Part shown: positions 9,002-17,248 of the stretch, piece by piece
How positions within the stretch are numbered: position 1 is the first letter of the stretch
How the letters are laid out: each line of letters begins with the position of its first letter
Assembly: GCF_003595175.1 (NCBI RefSeq)
Contig: NZ_CP032419.1
Span: forward strand, 3,410,001 to 3,474,000
DNA: 64,000 nucleotides
Source of the DNA: Pseudomonas cavernae
GTDB lineage: Bacteria; Pseudomonadota; Gammaproteobacteria; Pseudomonadales; Pseudomonadaceae
Reading direction: 5' to 3'
Notes under the pieces: model-generated
What the model was told of the DNA's origin: nothing
The model's database searches: none
The model's input: only the letters and a program-made list of their open reading frames with translations
Made by a program: the position numbers and the translations under genes

Positions 9002-9934
9002 TCAGTAACCGCGGGCGAAATCCACCTGGCCGCGCAGCGCGCCGCCGGCCCGATAACGCGCCAGGTTGTCGAGAAACAGCTGGGCCATCAGCCGCGGCTG
9101 GGTCGGCGCCGAGCTGTGGCCGGTCACCAGCAGGCCATAGGCGGTCCAGAACGGATGGCGCGGCGGCAACGGCTCCTGGCGGCAGACGTCGATGATCGCG
9201 CCGGTCAGGTAGCCCTCGCGCAGGGCCATCACCAGATCGGCATCGACCACCGCCGAACCGCGACCGACGTTGATAAACAGCGCACTGGGCTGGAAGCGGG
9301 CGAACAGCGCGGCGTCGAAGATATCCTGGGTGTCCGCGGTATCCGGCAGCAGGTTGATGACGTAATCGGCCAGCCCAACCAACCGCCCGAGCTCGGCCAG
9401 CCCGGCCACCTCGCGGAACGGCGCCAACGGCCGCGGCGTGCGGGCGACGCCGTACAGCTCGATGCCGAACGGCGCGAGGAACTGCGCGACGCTCAGGCCG
9501 ATATCCCCGCAGCCGACGATCAGCACCCGGCGCCCGGCCAGACTGTGCGGCGGGCGGTTGTCCCAATGGCGTTCGACCTGGCTGGCCAGGCGCGCCAGCA
9601 CCTCGCGCTCATGGTTGAGGATGTAGGTCAGCACGTACTCGGCCATCACCTGACCGAAGATGCCGACCGCGCGGGTCAGTTGGTAGGCGCGCGGCAGGTC
9701 CGCCGCCAGCAGCGGGGTGATCCCCGCCCAGGTCGACTGCAGCCAGCGCGGCGTCTGCCCGCGCCGCAGCACGGTGGCGAGCAGATCCGGCTGGCCCAGC
9801 CAGATCGAGCAGTCGCCGGCCCAGTGCGCCAGCTCGGCAGGGTCGGCGCTGGCGTGCAGCTGCAAAGCGGGCTCGGCCGCGCTCAGCAGTTCGGCATACA
9901 GGGCATGGTCGTGTTCGGCAATCAGGACGCGCAT
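9002..9934 (-). CDS. D-isomer-specific 2-hydroxyacid dehydrogenase (GhrA-like)
   Basis: This 310-residue NAD(P)-dependent dehydrogenase probably reduces glyoxylate, hydroxypyruvate or a similar 2-oxoacid. The nucleotide-binding loop VGCGDIGLSVAQF lies near residue 138. The family signature NVGRGSAVVDADLV follows near 222, with the catalytic Arg, Glu and His contributed by the NLLP, DVCRQEPLP and TGHSSAPT regions. The start at 9934 gives MRVLIAEHDH; the open frame continues upstream but lacks family character. It stands alone, between a family A repeat and a TIR element. Confidence 0.9.
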   Translation of the reverse strand: MRVLIAEHDHALYAELLSAAEPALQLHASADPAELAHWAGDCSIWLGQPDLLATVLRRGQTPRWLQSTWAGITPLLAADLPRAYQLTRAVGIFGQVMAEYVLTYILNHEREVLARLASQVERHWDNRPPHSLAGRRVLIVGCGDIGLSVAQFLAPFGIELYGVARTPRPLAPFREVAGLAELGRLVGLADYVINLLPDTADTQDIFDAALFARFQPSALFINVGRGSAVVDADLVMALREGYLTGAIIDVCRQEPLPPRHPFWTAYGLLVTGHSSAPTQPRLMAQLFLDNLARYRAGGALRGQVDFARGY

Positions 9935-10027
9935 GGAAACCTTCGGAACGACGCCGGCATGGCCACCGATGAAGACGGTCACACCGGGCGGAAGCGGATA
10001 AATGAATAAACGGAGTGGCGCCGGTGG

Positions 10028-10204
10028 CTCAGAACCTGTTTAAAGTCCCGCAATCCGAGAGTCGGCCCTGGCCATCGGTGGAAAATGCTTCGCAGTTTTC
10101 CACCCTACGCGACTGGCAGTCTGGGTAGGGTGGATAACGCTTTGCTTATCCACCAGCACGCCGGCAGCACATGCTCACGGGCGAGACCTTGAACAAGTTC
10201 TCAG
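10028..10204. mobile_element. Non-coding terminal-inverted-repeat element with nested hairpins
   Basis: The left end CTCAGAACCTGTTTAAAGT (10028-10046) matches the reverse complement of 10186-10204 at 15 of 19 positions. Inside are two short palindromes of family C (10074-10107 and 10125-10154) built on GTGGAAAA...TTTTCCAC and GTAGGGTGGATAACG. The TGA stop of ycgL lies within the right terminal repeat. The ends resemble those at 18375 and 47678. No coding frame is present. Confidence 0.6.
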
Positions 10205-10494
10205 ACCGGATCGTTGCGCCGTAACAGCTCTTCCGGCAGATGCTGTATGTAGTCCTCTTCCGGCGGCGGCATCTGCAGGTGGAAGCCCTGCTTGTCGAGA
10301 TTGTCCAGCACCTGCTGGATATCTTCGCGGGCCAGTTGGCGCTCGGGCGTGAGGATCATGTCGAAGGCATGCTGGGGCGTACCGAACGCGCTCAGCAGTG
10401 CCTCCGGCACCTTGCTCATGGCATCGGCCCGGAGTACGTAGAGGTACATCTCGCGCTTGCGCGTGCTTCTGTAGATCGAGCAGATACGTTTCAT
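10201..10494 (-). CDS. ycgL: YcgL-domain protein
   Basis: This is a 97-residue member of the YcgL family (small alpha/beta protein, function unknown), at the usual family length. It begins [20 protein letters not shown], contains the conserved [12 protein letters not shown] segment and ends in acidic, Pro-rich residues. Its ATG overlaps the rnd stop codon (ATGA at 10491-10494), so translation is coupled to rnd. This rnd-ycgL pairing is common in Pseudomonas and suggests a link to RNA processing, but that is inference. Confidence 0.95.
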   Translation of the reverse strand: MKRICSIYRSTRKREMYLYVLRADAMSKVPEALLSAFGTPQHAFDMILTPERQLAREDIQQVLDNLDKQGFHLQMPPPEEDYIQHLPEELLRRNDPV

Positions 10495-11630
10495 GCCTGT
10501 TCTCCCGGCGGTTGGCCGGCCAGCGTGTCGAGCAATGCCTGGCCCATCAGCTCGCGGCGCCAGCCACGCAGGGACTCCGGCAACTGATAGGGGCCGTTGG
10601 GAAAGCCGCTTTTCAGCAGCGCTTCGAGGGTTTTCTTGCGCAGCATCAGCTCCGGCGCCATGTCCAGGCGCTCGGCCTCGCGCTGGCCGATGGCGCGCAG
10701 TTTCTTCAGCAGCGCCGAGGCTTCCAGCGGCAACGGCTCGGGCAGCGGCGCGGGCCAACTGTGCGGCGGCGTGGCAGCGGCGTCCTTGATCAGCTGCAGG
10801 AGGAATTCGCCATCCTGGCGCACGGTCTTCGGATGCATGTCGTCGATGCGCGCCAGGCTGACCAGGTTGTCCGGCTGGTAACGCGCCAGCGGCCACAGCG
10901 AATTCTCCCGCAGCACGCGGTTACGCGGCTGATTGCGCGTCCGCGCCTCGCGCTCACGCCAGGCACACAACTCACGCAACACGGCGAGCTGCGCCGGGGC
11001 CAGCTTCCAGGCCAGCTTGGCGTCGCGGTAGGCGTCTTCCGGGGCGGTGACCCGTAGCTGGTTGGCGACCAGCTCGGCGCCGTCCTCCAGTACCCAGGCG
11101 TTCTTGTCCTGCGGCAGCTTGGCCTGCAGGGCCTGGTACACCTCGGCCAGATGCAGCACGTCCTCGGCGGCGTAGCTGACCTGAGTCGCCGACAGCGGGC
11201 GCTGCAGCCAGTCGGAGCGGGTCTCGCCCTTGGGCAGTTCGATGCCCAGCAGCTCCTGCACCAGCCGCGAATAGCCCATGGAGAAGCCCAGATTGAGGTA
11301 GGCGGCGGCGATCTGGGTGTCGAACAAGGGTACCGGCAGCGCGCCGGCCAGGCGCTGGAACACCTCCAGATCCTCGCTGGTGGCATGCAGCACCTTGACC
11401 ACCGCCGGGTTCTCCAGCAGGGCGGCGAAGCTGCTCCAATCGCCGATCAGCAGGGGATCGATCAGATGCGCCCGGCTGCCATCGCCGACCTGCACCAGGC
11501 CGGCCAGCGGATAGAAGGTGTCGACCCGCACGAACTCGGTGTCCAGCACCACATAAGGCAGGCGCTGCCACTCGGCGCAGTGCCGCGCCAGGCTGGCGTC
11601 GTCGCGAATCCAGTTAATTTCGATAGCCAC
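10491..11630 (-). CDS. rnd: Ribonuclease D
   Basis: RNase D is a 3'-5' exoribonuclease that trims tRNA and other structured RNA ends. The DEDD exonuclease motifs are present: [12 protein letters not shown] near residue 27, [10 protein letters not shown] near 82 and [13 protein letters not shown] near 150. An HRDC domain follows (about 205-290), then a C-terminal second HRDC-like region. The GTG at 11630 with GGAGAG upstream gives 379 residues, matching the family; longer upstream extensions look non-coding. It is translationally coupled to ycgL by a 4-bp overlap. Confidence 0.95.
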   Translation of the reverse strand: MAIEINWIRDDASLARHCAEWQRLPYVVLDTEFVRVDTFYPLAGLVQVGDGSRAHLIDPLLIGDWSSFAALLENPAVVKVLHATSEDLEVFQRLAGALPVPLFDTQIAAAYLNLGFSMGYSRLVQELLGIELPKGETRSDWLQRPLSATQVSYAAEDVLHLAEVYQALQAKLPQDKNAWVLEDGAELVANQLRVTAPEDAYRDAKLAWKLAPAQLAVLRELCAWREREARTRNQPRNRVLRENSLWPLARYQPDNLVSLARIDDMHPKTVRQDGEFLLQLIKDAAATPPHSWPAPLPEPLPLEASALLKKLRAIGQREAERLDMAPELMLRKKTLEALLKSGFPNGPYQLPESLRGWRRELMGQALLDTLAGQPPGEQA

Positions 11631-11775
11631 GCGGCTCTCCCATGCAGAATGCCGCGCAGTATATATCGCCCCCACTAATCCGCGGACATTCGCGCCTGTT
11701 CGAGCCTTGCCGGGCCTGCGCCCGCTGCCTATGCTGCCGACGCCTGTCCGACAAGAATCAGAATAAGGGAATGCC

Positions 11776-12837
11776 ATGAAAAAACTTCTGGGCCTGATCG
11801 CCCTGCTGCTCGCCGCCGCGGCGGTCTACCTCGCCCTCACCCCCAGCCCGATCGATCCGCTGGCCTGGGACGCCCCCAAGGCGCCGGCCATGACCGGTGT
11901 GCTGGAGCCCAACGACACCCTGATGAAGGCCGAGCTGCTCGCCCAGGGCCAGATCCATGGTCCGGAAGACAGCGCGGTGGACGGCCAGGGCCGCATCTAC
12001 GCCGGCCTGCACGACGGCAAGATCGTCCGCCTGGGCAGCGACGGCAGCCCGCAGACCTTCGCCGACACCGGCGGCCGGCCGCTGGGCATGGACTTCGACG
12101 CCGCGGGCCAGCTGATCGTCGCCGACGCCTACAAGGGCCTGCTGCGCATCGACCCGCAAGGGCAGATCAAGGTGCTCGCTACCGAAGCCGACGGCGTACC
12201 GTTCCGCTTCACCGACGACCTGGACATCGCCAGCGACGGGCGCATCTACTTCACCGACGCCTCGGCCAAGTTCCAGCAGCCGGATTACCTGCTCGACCTG
12301 CTCGAAGCCCGCCCGCACGGGCGTCTGCTGCGCTACGACCCGGCGACCGGCAAGACCGAGGTGCTGCTCAAGGATCTGTACTTCGCCAACGGCGTGGCGC
12401 TGTCGGCCAAGGAAGACTTCGTGCTGGTCAACGAGACCTACCGCTACCGCATCACCCGCTACTGGCTGCAGGGCGCCAAGGCCGGCCAGCACGAGGTGTT
12501 CATCGACAACCTGCCGGGCCTGCCGGACAACCTGCAAGGCGACCGCGCCGGCACCTTCTGGGTCGCCCTGCCGTCGCCGCGCAAGGCCGACGCCGATTTC
12601 CTCCATCGACATCCGTGGCTGAAGGCGCAGATCGCCAAGCTGCCACGCGCGTTGTGGCCGAAGCCGACCCGCTATGGTCTGGCCATCGCCGTCGACGAAC
12701 AGGGCCAGATCATTCGCAGCCTGCATGACACCAGCGGTGCGCACCTGCGCATGGTGACCTCGGCCAAGCCGGTCGGCGACTATCTGTATCTGGGCAGCCT
12801 GGACAACGACCGCCTCGGCAGGCTGAAGATTCATTGA
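11776..12837 (+). CDS. SMP-30/strictosidine-synthase-like beta-propeller protein
   Basis: This is a 353-residue protein with one N-terminal membrane anchor or uncleaved signal (residues 3-21, rich in Leu and Ala), followed by a six-bladed propeller typical of the strictosidine synthase/APMAP/gluconolactonase superfamily. Recognisable repeats include GPEDSAVDGQGRIYAG, RPLGMDFDAAGQLIVAD and FTDDLDIASDGRIYFTDAS. Characterised relatives hydrolyse lactones or esters. It is probably anchored on the periplasmic side of the inner membrane. The ATG is preceded by AAGGGA. It is divergent from rnd, so the 145-bp gap between them should hold both promoters. Confidence 0.85.
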   Translation: MKKLLGLIALLLAAAAVYLALTPSPIDPLAWDAPKAPAMTGVLEPNDTLMKAELLAQGQIHGPEDSAVDGQGRIYAGLHDGKIVRLGSDGSPQTFADTGGRPLGMDFDAAGQLIVADAYKGLLRIDPQGQIKVLATEADGVPFRFTDDLDIASDGRIYFTDASAKFQQPDYLLDLLEARPHGRLLRYDPATGKTEVLLKDLYFANGVALSAKEDFVLVNETYRYRITRYWLQGAKAGQHEVFIDNLPGLPDNLQGDRAGTFWVALPSPRKADADFLHRHPWLKAQIAKLPRALWPKPTRYGLAIAVDEQGQIIRSLHDTSGAHLRMVTSAKPVGDYLYLGSLDNDRLGRLKIH

Positions 12838-12851
12838 GTCGCACAGCTTGT

Positions 12852-12956
12852 GTAGGGTGGGTTAGCCGCGTAGCGGCGTAACCCACCAGCAGTGCCGCCA
12901 TGGACTCTGGCGTCAAGCAGGGTTGGTGGGTTACGCCTACGGCTAACCCACCCTAC
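12852..12956. repeat. Family B palindromic repeat pair
   Basis: GTAGGGTGGGTTAGCCGCG and its complement-type arm ending GGCTAACCCACCCTAC face each other about 105 bp apart. The left part alone forms a hairpin (GGGTTAGCCGC...GCGGCGTAACCC). A second family B copy lies at 30512. The right edge abuts the first threonine-aldolase homologous codon. Confidence 0.8.
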
Positions 12957-12957
12957 C

Positions 12958-13185
12958 AATCTGGTCAGCGACATTTCCGGCGTCAGCCTGATGTTCCCGG
13001 TCGAAGCCAACGGCGTGTTCCTGCAAACGTCTGAACCCGCGGTCGAGGCCCTGAACGCCCGCGGCTGGCGCTTCTACACCTTCATCGGTGCCGTCGGCGC
13101 GCGCTTTATGTGTTGGTGGGATACCGCAGAAGAGCGGGTACGGGAGTTGGCGCGGGATATCCGGGAAGTGATGGGAACCGCTTAA
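12958..13185 (+). pseudogene. ltaE: C-terminal remnant of low-specificity L-threonine aldolase
   Basis: The translated segment corresponds to the last 75 or so residues of a PLP-dependent threonine aldolase: GVSLMFPVEANGVFLQ, then ALNARGWRFYTFIG and ARFMCWWDTAEERVRELARDI, ending in a stop codon. All upstream catalytic parts, including the PLP-lysine region, are missing. The homologous part starts 2 bp after a family B repeat, so the 5' part was probably lost in a rearrangement at that repeat. A short second copy of the same sequence lies at 13927. The segment is not expected to be functional. Confidence 0.8.
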
Positions 13186-13378
13186 GGTGCACGGAGCTTA
13201 TATAAGCCGGTTACAAGCCAGAGAGCCTAATCGCCATCGGATATAGCTTGTTGGGCCTTGCGCAAGCAATTAAGTCTAGACAGCCATGAGCGCCCACTAT
13301 GCTTCATCGTGCCGCCGACCAAACTTGGCGAGGGCTTATCGCCCATGACACAAGGTTGAGAACGAGGAGGATAGCACC

Positions 13379-13819
13379 ATGGTCAAAATCGAAAGCAGCT
13401 TAGTCATCAACCGCCCCGTCGAGGAGGTGTTCGCCTTTGTCTCCAATTACGAAAACCTCCCCCGTTGGAGATCGATTGCCTTAGAAGTCAAGAAGACTAC
13501 AGAGGGCCCCAGCCGCGTGGGCACTAGCTACACAGGAAAATTCAGCTTTCTGGGCCTACCCTTCGAGGGAGTCTTTGAGGTCATCGAACACGAGCCGAGT
13601 CGCAAGTGCACGATCAAGACCACCACCCGACCCTTTCCACTCGAGACGCGCTACAGCTTCGAGCCGGTGGAGAATGCCACCCGCCTCACCTTCGTCTCCG
13701 AGGGCTCGCCGGGCGGTTTCTTCAAATTGGCCGAGCCTCTGGTGGCGAGCATGGGAAAAAGGCTGTTCGAGGCCGATCTGCATAATCTGAAAGAGCTGCT
13801 GGAAGCCCAGGCCCTATGA
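13379..13819 (+). CDS. SRPBCC-superfamily (START-like) protein
   Basis: This 146-residue protein has the SRPBCC ligand-binding fold: it opens with IESSLVINRPVEEVFAFVSNYENLPRW, which is the classic first strand and helices, and ends in a long C-terminal helix (residues 115-143). Such proteins bind hydrophobic ligands or act as cyclases; the ligand here is unknown. AGGAGG lies 9 bp before the ATG. The gene and its flanks are less GC-rich than the neighbours and lie between two fragments of ltaE, which suggests acquisition by transfer. Confidence 0.85.
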   Translation: MVKIESSLVINRPVEEVFAFVSNYENLPRWRSIALEVKKTTEGPSRVGTSYTGKFSFLGLPFEGVFEVIEHEPSRKCTIKTTTRPFPLETRYSFEPVENATRLTFVSEGSPGGFFKLAEPLVASMGKRLFEADLHNLKELLEAQAL

Positions 13820-13847
13820 ACGCCTGAGACGACTAATCAAAGAATCA

Positions 13848-13903
13848 AAGGGGACAGCTTTATTTTCTGAGGCCGCCAAGGTTTGGAAAAATAAATCCCC
13901 CTT
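13848..13903. repeat. Imperfect inverted repeat, AAGGGGACAGCTTTATTTT type
   Basis: The arm AAGGGGACAGCTTTATTTT (13848-13866) is mirrored by AAAAATAAATCCCCCTT (13887-13903). It is AT-rich relative to its surroundings and sits at the right edge of the low-GC segment. It may be a decayed mobile-element end. Confidence 0.5.
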
Positions 13904-13926
13904 ACCCCTTATTACTGCTTTACCCC

Positions 13927-13962
13927 TTATGTGTTCGTGGGATACCGCAGAAGAGCGCGGGC
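13927..13962 (+). pseudogene. Second short remnant of the threonine aldolase C-terminus
   Basis: The translation reads MCSWDTAEER, which matches MCWWDTAEERVREL of the remnant at 12958-13185 with near-identical bases over about 33 bp. It then diverges into the leader of the sulfurtransferase gene. It is a few dozen bases long and non-functional. Confidence 0.6.
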
Positions 13963-13994
13963 GCATTGACTCGAATACGCTACAGGAGTTTGTC

Positions 13995-14849
13995 ATGCCC
14001 CTCGCCCAACTGCTCACCCCCGCGCAACTGGCCAGCCGCCTGGGCCGGCCTGGCCTGGTGATTCTCGACTGCCGCTTCGCCCTGGAAGATATCGCCTATG
14101 GCCAGCGCAGCTATGCCGAAGGGCATATCGCCGGCGCCCAGTTCGCCGACCTCGAGCGCGACCTGTCCGGACCGATCGTCAAGGGCGTGACCGGCCGCCA
14201 TCCGCTGCCGGAACCCGCGCCACTGCTCGAACGCCTGCGCGTCTGGGGCGTCGATAACGCCAGCGATATCGTCCTCTACGACGACGGCCCTGGCGCCTTT
14301 GCCGCCCGCGCCTGGTGGTTGCTGGCCTGGCTGGGTAAGCGCGAGGGCGTGTACCTGCTCGATGGCGGCCTCAACGCCTGGCGGGCGGCCGGCTTGCCAT
14401 TGACCAGTGAGCCCCCGACCCGCGCATCCGGTAACTTCCAAGGCCAGCCCGACGCCAGCCTGGTGCTCAGCGCCGAGCAGCTCCAGCAGCGCCTGAGCGA
14501 CCCGCAGTTGACCCTGCTGGATGCCCGCGGCCTGCCGCGTTTTCGCGGCGAAGTGGAGCCCATCGACCCGATTGCCGGACATATTCCCGGCGCCCGATGC
14601 GCCACGTTCACCGACAACCTCGGCGGCGACGGCCGTTTCCTGCCTGCCGCGCAACTGCAGCAGCGCTTCGCCGCCCTGCTTGCCGGCAAACCGCAGCAGG
14701 AGCTCGTGGCCTACTGCGGTTCCGGCGTCACCGCCTGCCATAACCTGTTCGCCCTGAGCCTCGCCGGTTACCCGTTGGCACGGCTGTATGCCGGCTCCTG
14801 GAGCGAATGGATCACCGACCCCGCACGCCCCATTGCCCAAGGCGACTAG
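13995..14849 (+). CDS. sseA: Sulfurtransferase with tandem rhodanese domains (thiosulfate/3-mercaptopyruvate type)
   Basis: This 284-residue sulfurtransferase has two rhodanese domains. The N-terminal inactive domain covers about residues 5-130 (VILDCRFALED, YDDGPGAFAARAWWLLAW) and the C-terminal active domain about 155-280 (LLDARGLPRFRGE, HIPGARC). The catalytic cysteine lies in YCGSGVTAC at about residue 241; a CGSGVTA loop is typical of 3-mercaptopyruvate sulfurtransferases. It moves sulfur from a donor to cyanide or thiols. The start at 13995 has CAGGAG upstream; the longer open frame reaches back into an ltaE remnant and is not real coding sequence. Confidence 0.92.
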   Translation: MPLAQLLTPAQLASRLGRPGLVILDCRFALEDIAYGQRSYAEGHIAGAQFADLERDLSGPIVKGVTGRHPLPEPAPLLERLRVWGVDNASDIVLYDDGPGAFAARAWWLLAWLGKREGVYLLDGGLNAWRAAGLPLTSEPPTRASGNFQGQPDASLVLSAEQLQQRLSDPQLTLLDARGLPRFRGEVEPIDPIAGHIPGARCATFTDNLGGDGRFLPAAQLQQRFAALLAGKPQQELVAYCGSGVTACHNLFALSLAGYPLARLYAGSWSEWITDPARPIAQGD

Positions 14850-14883
14850 CAAACGGCCCTGGGCCCCCGGCGAAGTTGTCGCG

Positions 14884-14958
14884 GTAGGATGGCGTTGAGC
14901 GCAGCGATACCCATGCTGCCGGTACTTGATGGGTATCGCTACGCTCAAGCACATCCTC
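14884..14958. repeat. Family A palindromic repeat
   Basis: GTAGGATGGCGTTGAGCGCAG pairs with CTACGCTCAAGCACATCCTCC around a GATACCCAT...ATGGGTATC core. It fills much of the 14850-15221 intergenic gap. The rest of that gap is AT-rich (15010-15115) and holds a small hairpin CCCCGCTTCCGGTGGGG at about 15133-15149. Confidence 0.75.
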
Positions 14959-15221
14959 CAAAGGTCCCGTGCCTTGGCACTTCGGTCAGCTAGCGAGTGC
15001 CGAATTCGAGTGTTTTTTCAACGCTCTGTTAAGCACAGCGGGCTATATGGTTCATAACCAAAATGTGGAAATGATTTAAAAACAGCCCTTTACAGCGGAA
15101 ATATCCCACTAGACTTCAACGTGAGCGGCTAACCCCGCTTCCGGTGGGGCCTTTCTGAGAATGACTAAAAGAAGCTGCCATGCGCCCCGGCCTCACCGGC
15201 ACCCTATTCGCAGAGGCTTAT

Positions 15222-15701
15222 ATGGGTATCGCCGCCAGTGAGCTACGCCAGCACGTCATCCGCCCTACCCTCCTCTACCTTGGCTGTCATTCGCCCAGCG
15301 CCGAAGCTCTGCTGCTGGGTGTAGCCGCCTGCCAGTCGGCACTCGGCAGCGCCCTCGACGACCAGCAGGGCCATGGCCTGTACCGCATCGCCGAACTGCG
15401 CCACCAGCAGCTCTGGGACCAACACCTGGCACTCGATCCGGATCTAGCCAGCCAGGTGCGCGGGCTGGCCAGTCAACACGCCTTCCTCACCGCTCCGCAT
15501 CTCGAACTGACAGTCAACCTGCGCTATGCCACGGCCATTGCCTGGCTGCTGGTGCAGGCGGAAAAGACCCAGCTGCCGGCCGCCGACGATCTGCTCGGCT
15601 TCGCCCGGGTGTGGCGCCAGGTGTTCCAGCCCCAAGGCCGGGTGCGTGACTTCATCCACGCCTGGCGCCATTGCGTGGGCAACCTCAGCCACGTCGCCTG
15701 A
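15222..15701 (+). CDS. Conserved protein of unknown function, phage-protein-like
   Basis: The product has 159 residues if it starts at the ATG at 15222 (MGIAASELRQHVIRPTLLYLG); an upstream ATG at 15180 would add 14 residues and has no better ribosome site. The composition is helical and soluble. From memory, it resembles a family of small phage-associated proteins that carry a GTAAQESxLG-like motif near the N-terminus; here the corresponding stretch is GVAACQSALG, so the conserved Glu appears replaced. That similarity is unverified and no activity is proposed. It stands alone between sseA and the FadL-like gene. Confidence 0.6.
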   Translation: MGIAASELRQHVIRPTLLYLGCHSPSAEALLLGVAACQSALGSALDDQQGHGLYRIAELRHQQLWDQHLALDPDLASQVRGLASQHAFLTAPHLELTVNLRYATAIAWLLVQAEKTQLPAADDLLGFARVWRQVFQPQGRVRDFIHAWRHCVGNLSHVA

Positions 15702-15877
15702 GCGTCTTACCCCATACCGCAAAACAATCCCGAAGCCTGTCCGATTGCCCGACAAGATCGCGACAATTGACATCATATTGACTGCATTTGTCCGACAAAA
15801 CCCCGAAAATAGGTCGCTAGCAAGCCTGGAGGATTCCTGCTAGTTTCCGCCCCGCTTTATGCCTCTAGGAGTCACCA

Positions 15878-17146
15878 ATGAAACACCTCTGGTCCAAAAC
15901 CACCCTCGCTCTGGCCCTTGGCGCCATCGCCAGCCACAGCCTTGCAGGTGGCTTTGCCATCAACGAACAAAGCGTCAGCGCCATGGGTACCTCCTTCGCG
16001 GGGCGCTCCTCTGCCGCCGATGATGCCACCACCGTATTCGGCAACCCGGCCGGCATGTCGCGCCTGAAGCGCGAGCAGGTCAGCGCCGGCGCCGCCCTGA
16101 TCTACGCGAAAACCGATATCGATGACGCCCGCAGCTTCCCGGGCATCGGCAGCAACGACGGCGATATGGTGCCGCTGGTCGCCGCGCCCATGGGCTACTA
16201 CGTCAAGCCGCTCGACGACAACTGGACCTTTGGCCTCGGCATGTACGTGCCGTTCGGCCTGATCACCGACTATGAGAGCGGCTTCCAGGGCCGTTATTTC
16301 GCCGACCGCAGCGAAGTGCGGGTGATCACCCTGCAGCCCACCCTCAGTTACCGCTTCAACGATCAGCTGTCGGTCGGTTTCGGCCCGACCATCAACCGCA
16401 TCGATGGCGAGCTGACTTCCGCCGCCCTCAACCGCGCGACCCCAGGCAGCAATGACGGTAAGGTCAAGGTCAAGGGCGACGACACCGCGCTCGGTTACAA
16501 CATCGGCGTGCTCTACCAGATCACCCCGCAGACCCGCGCCGGCCTGACCTATCACTCGATGGTCGACTACAAGCTCGAAGGCGACACCCAGATCAACGGC
16601 ACCGGCTTCGGTCCGTTCAACGGTCGCGAGTTCGACGCCTCGCTGAAGCTGAAGACCCCGGAATCGGTGGACTTCTCGGTCACCCACGAGCTGAACGCCG
16701 ACTGGACCCTGTATGCCGGCAGCACCTGGACCCGCTGGAGCCGCCTGGAAGCGATCGTGGTCGAAAACGAAGGCGTACCCGCCCCGCTAACGCAGACCCT
16801 GAGCCCGATCCGCGAAGAGCAAAACTGGCACGACACCTGGTCGCACGCCATCGGTGCCGCCTACAAGCTGAACCCGCAGTGGGTCCTGCGTGCCGGTCTG
16901 GCCATCGATCAGTCGCCAGCCAACAACCAGGACCGTTCGCCGCGCATTCCGACCAACGACCGCAAGGCCATCAGTTTCGGTGCCGCCTGGAGCCCCAGCG
17001 ATGAGGTCACGGTCGATCTGGCCTATTCCTACCTGCAAGAGGACGACGCCAAGATCGATGAGGTCAGCCCGACCAAAGGCGCCTACAGCTCCACCTTCAA
17101 GAACAGCGCCCATGGCCTGGGCGCGCAGCTGACTTACCGCTTCTAA
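15878..17146 (+). CDS. FadL-family outer-membrane long-chain fatty acid transporter
   Basis: This 422-residue outer-membrane beta-barrel belongs to the FadL/TodX/OmpP1 family, which imports long-chain fatty acids or other hydrophobic compounds. Residues 1-23 are the signal peptide. The mature N-terminus GGFAINEQSVSAMGTSFAGRSS and the following DATTVFGNPAGMSRL are the family hallmark plug region. The protein ends in an aromatic residue (LTYRF), as outer-membrane barrels do for BamA recognition. CTAGGAG precedes the ATG. The neighbouring lipase foldase, in convergent orientation, fits a lipid-use theme. Confidence 0.92.
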   Translation: MKHLWSKTTLALALGAIASHSLAGGFAINEQSVSAMGTSFAGRSSAADDATTVFGNPAGMSRLKREQVSAGAALIYAKTDIDDARSFPGIGSNDGDMVPLVAAPMGYYVKPLDDNWTFGLGMYVPFGLITDYESGFQGRYFADRSEVRVITLQPTLSYRFNDQLSVGFGPTINRIDGELTSAALNRATPGSNDGKVKVKGDDTALGYNIGVLYQITPQTRAGLTYHSMVDYKLEGDTQINGTGFGPFNGREFDASLKLKTPESVDFSVTHELNADWTLYAGSTWTRWSRLEAIVVENEGVPAPLTQTLSPIREEQNWHDTWSHAIGAAYKLNPQWVLRAGLAIDQSPANNQDRSPRIPTNDRKAISFGAAWSPSDEVTVDLAYSYLQEDDAKIDEVSPTKGAYSSTFKNSAHGLGAQLTYRF

Positions 17147-17161
17147 GCGGTTTGTGCGGCC

Positions 17162-17191
17162 CTCCCGCGATGCCCCTAAGCGTCGCGGGAG
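17162..17191 (+). terminator. Stem-loop after the FadL-like gene
   Basis: CTCCCGCGA (17162-17170) and TCGCGGGAG (17183-17191) form a perfect 9-bp stem with a 12-nt loop, 16 bp after the stop. There is no clear T-tract, so termination strength is uncertain. It could serve both convergent genes. Confidence 0.55.
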
Positions 17192-17248
17192 ACAAGGCTG
17201 CCCGGCCTGCCTCTTAGCGGGCGGCCGGCGCAGCAGTCCCCGCCCCCG

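Noticed and set aside
11758..12834. 358-residue minus-strand open frame
   Set aside because: It is antisense to the SMP-30-like gene and has no family features.
12892..12957. N-terminal part of the 97-residue frame at 12892
   Set aside because: These codons lie in the family B repeat, not in ltaE-like sequence, so the frame is a chance extension of the remnant.
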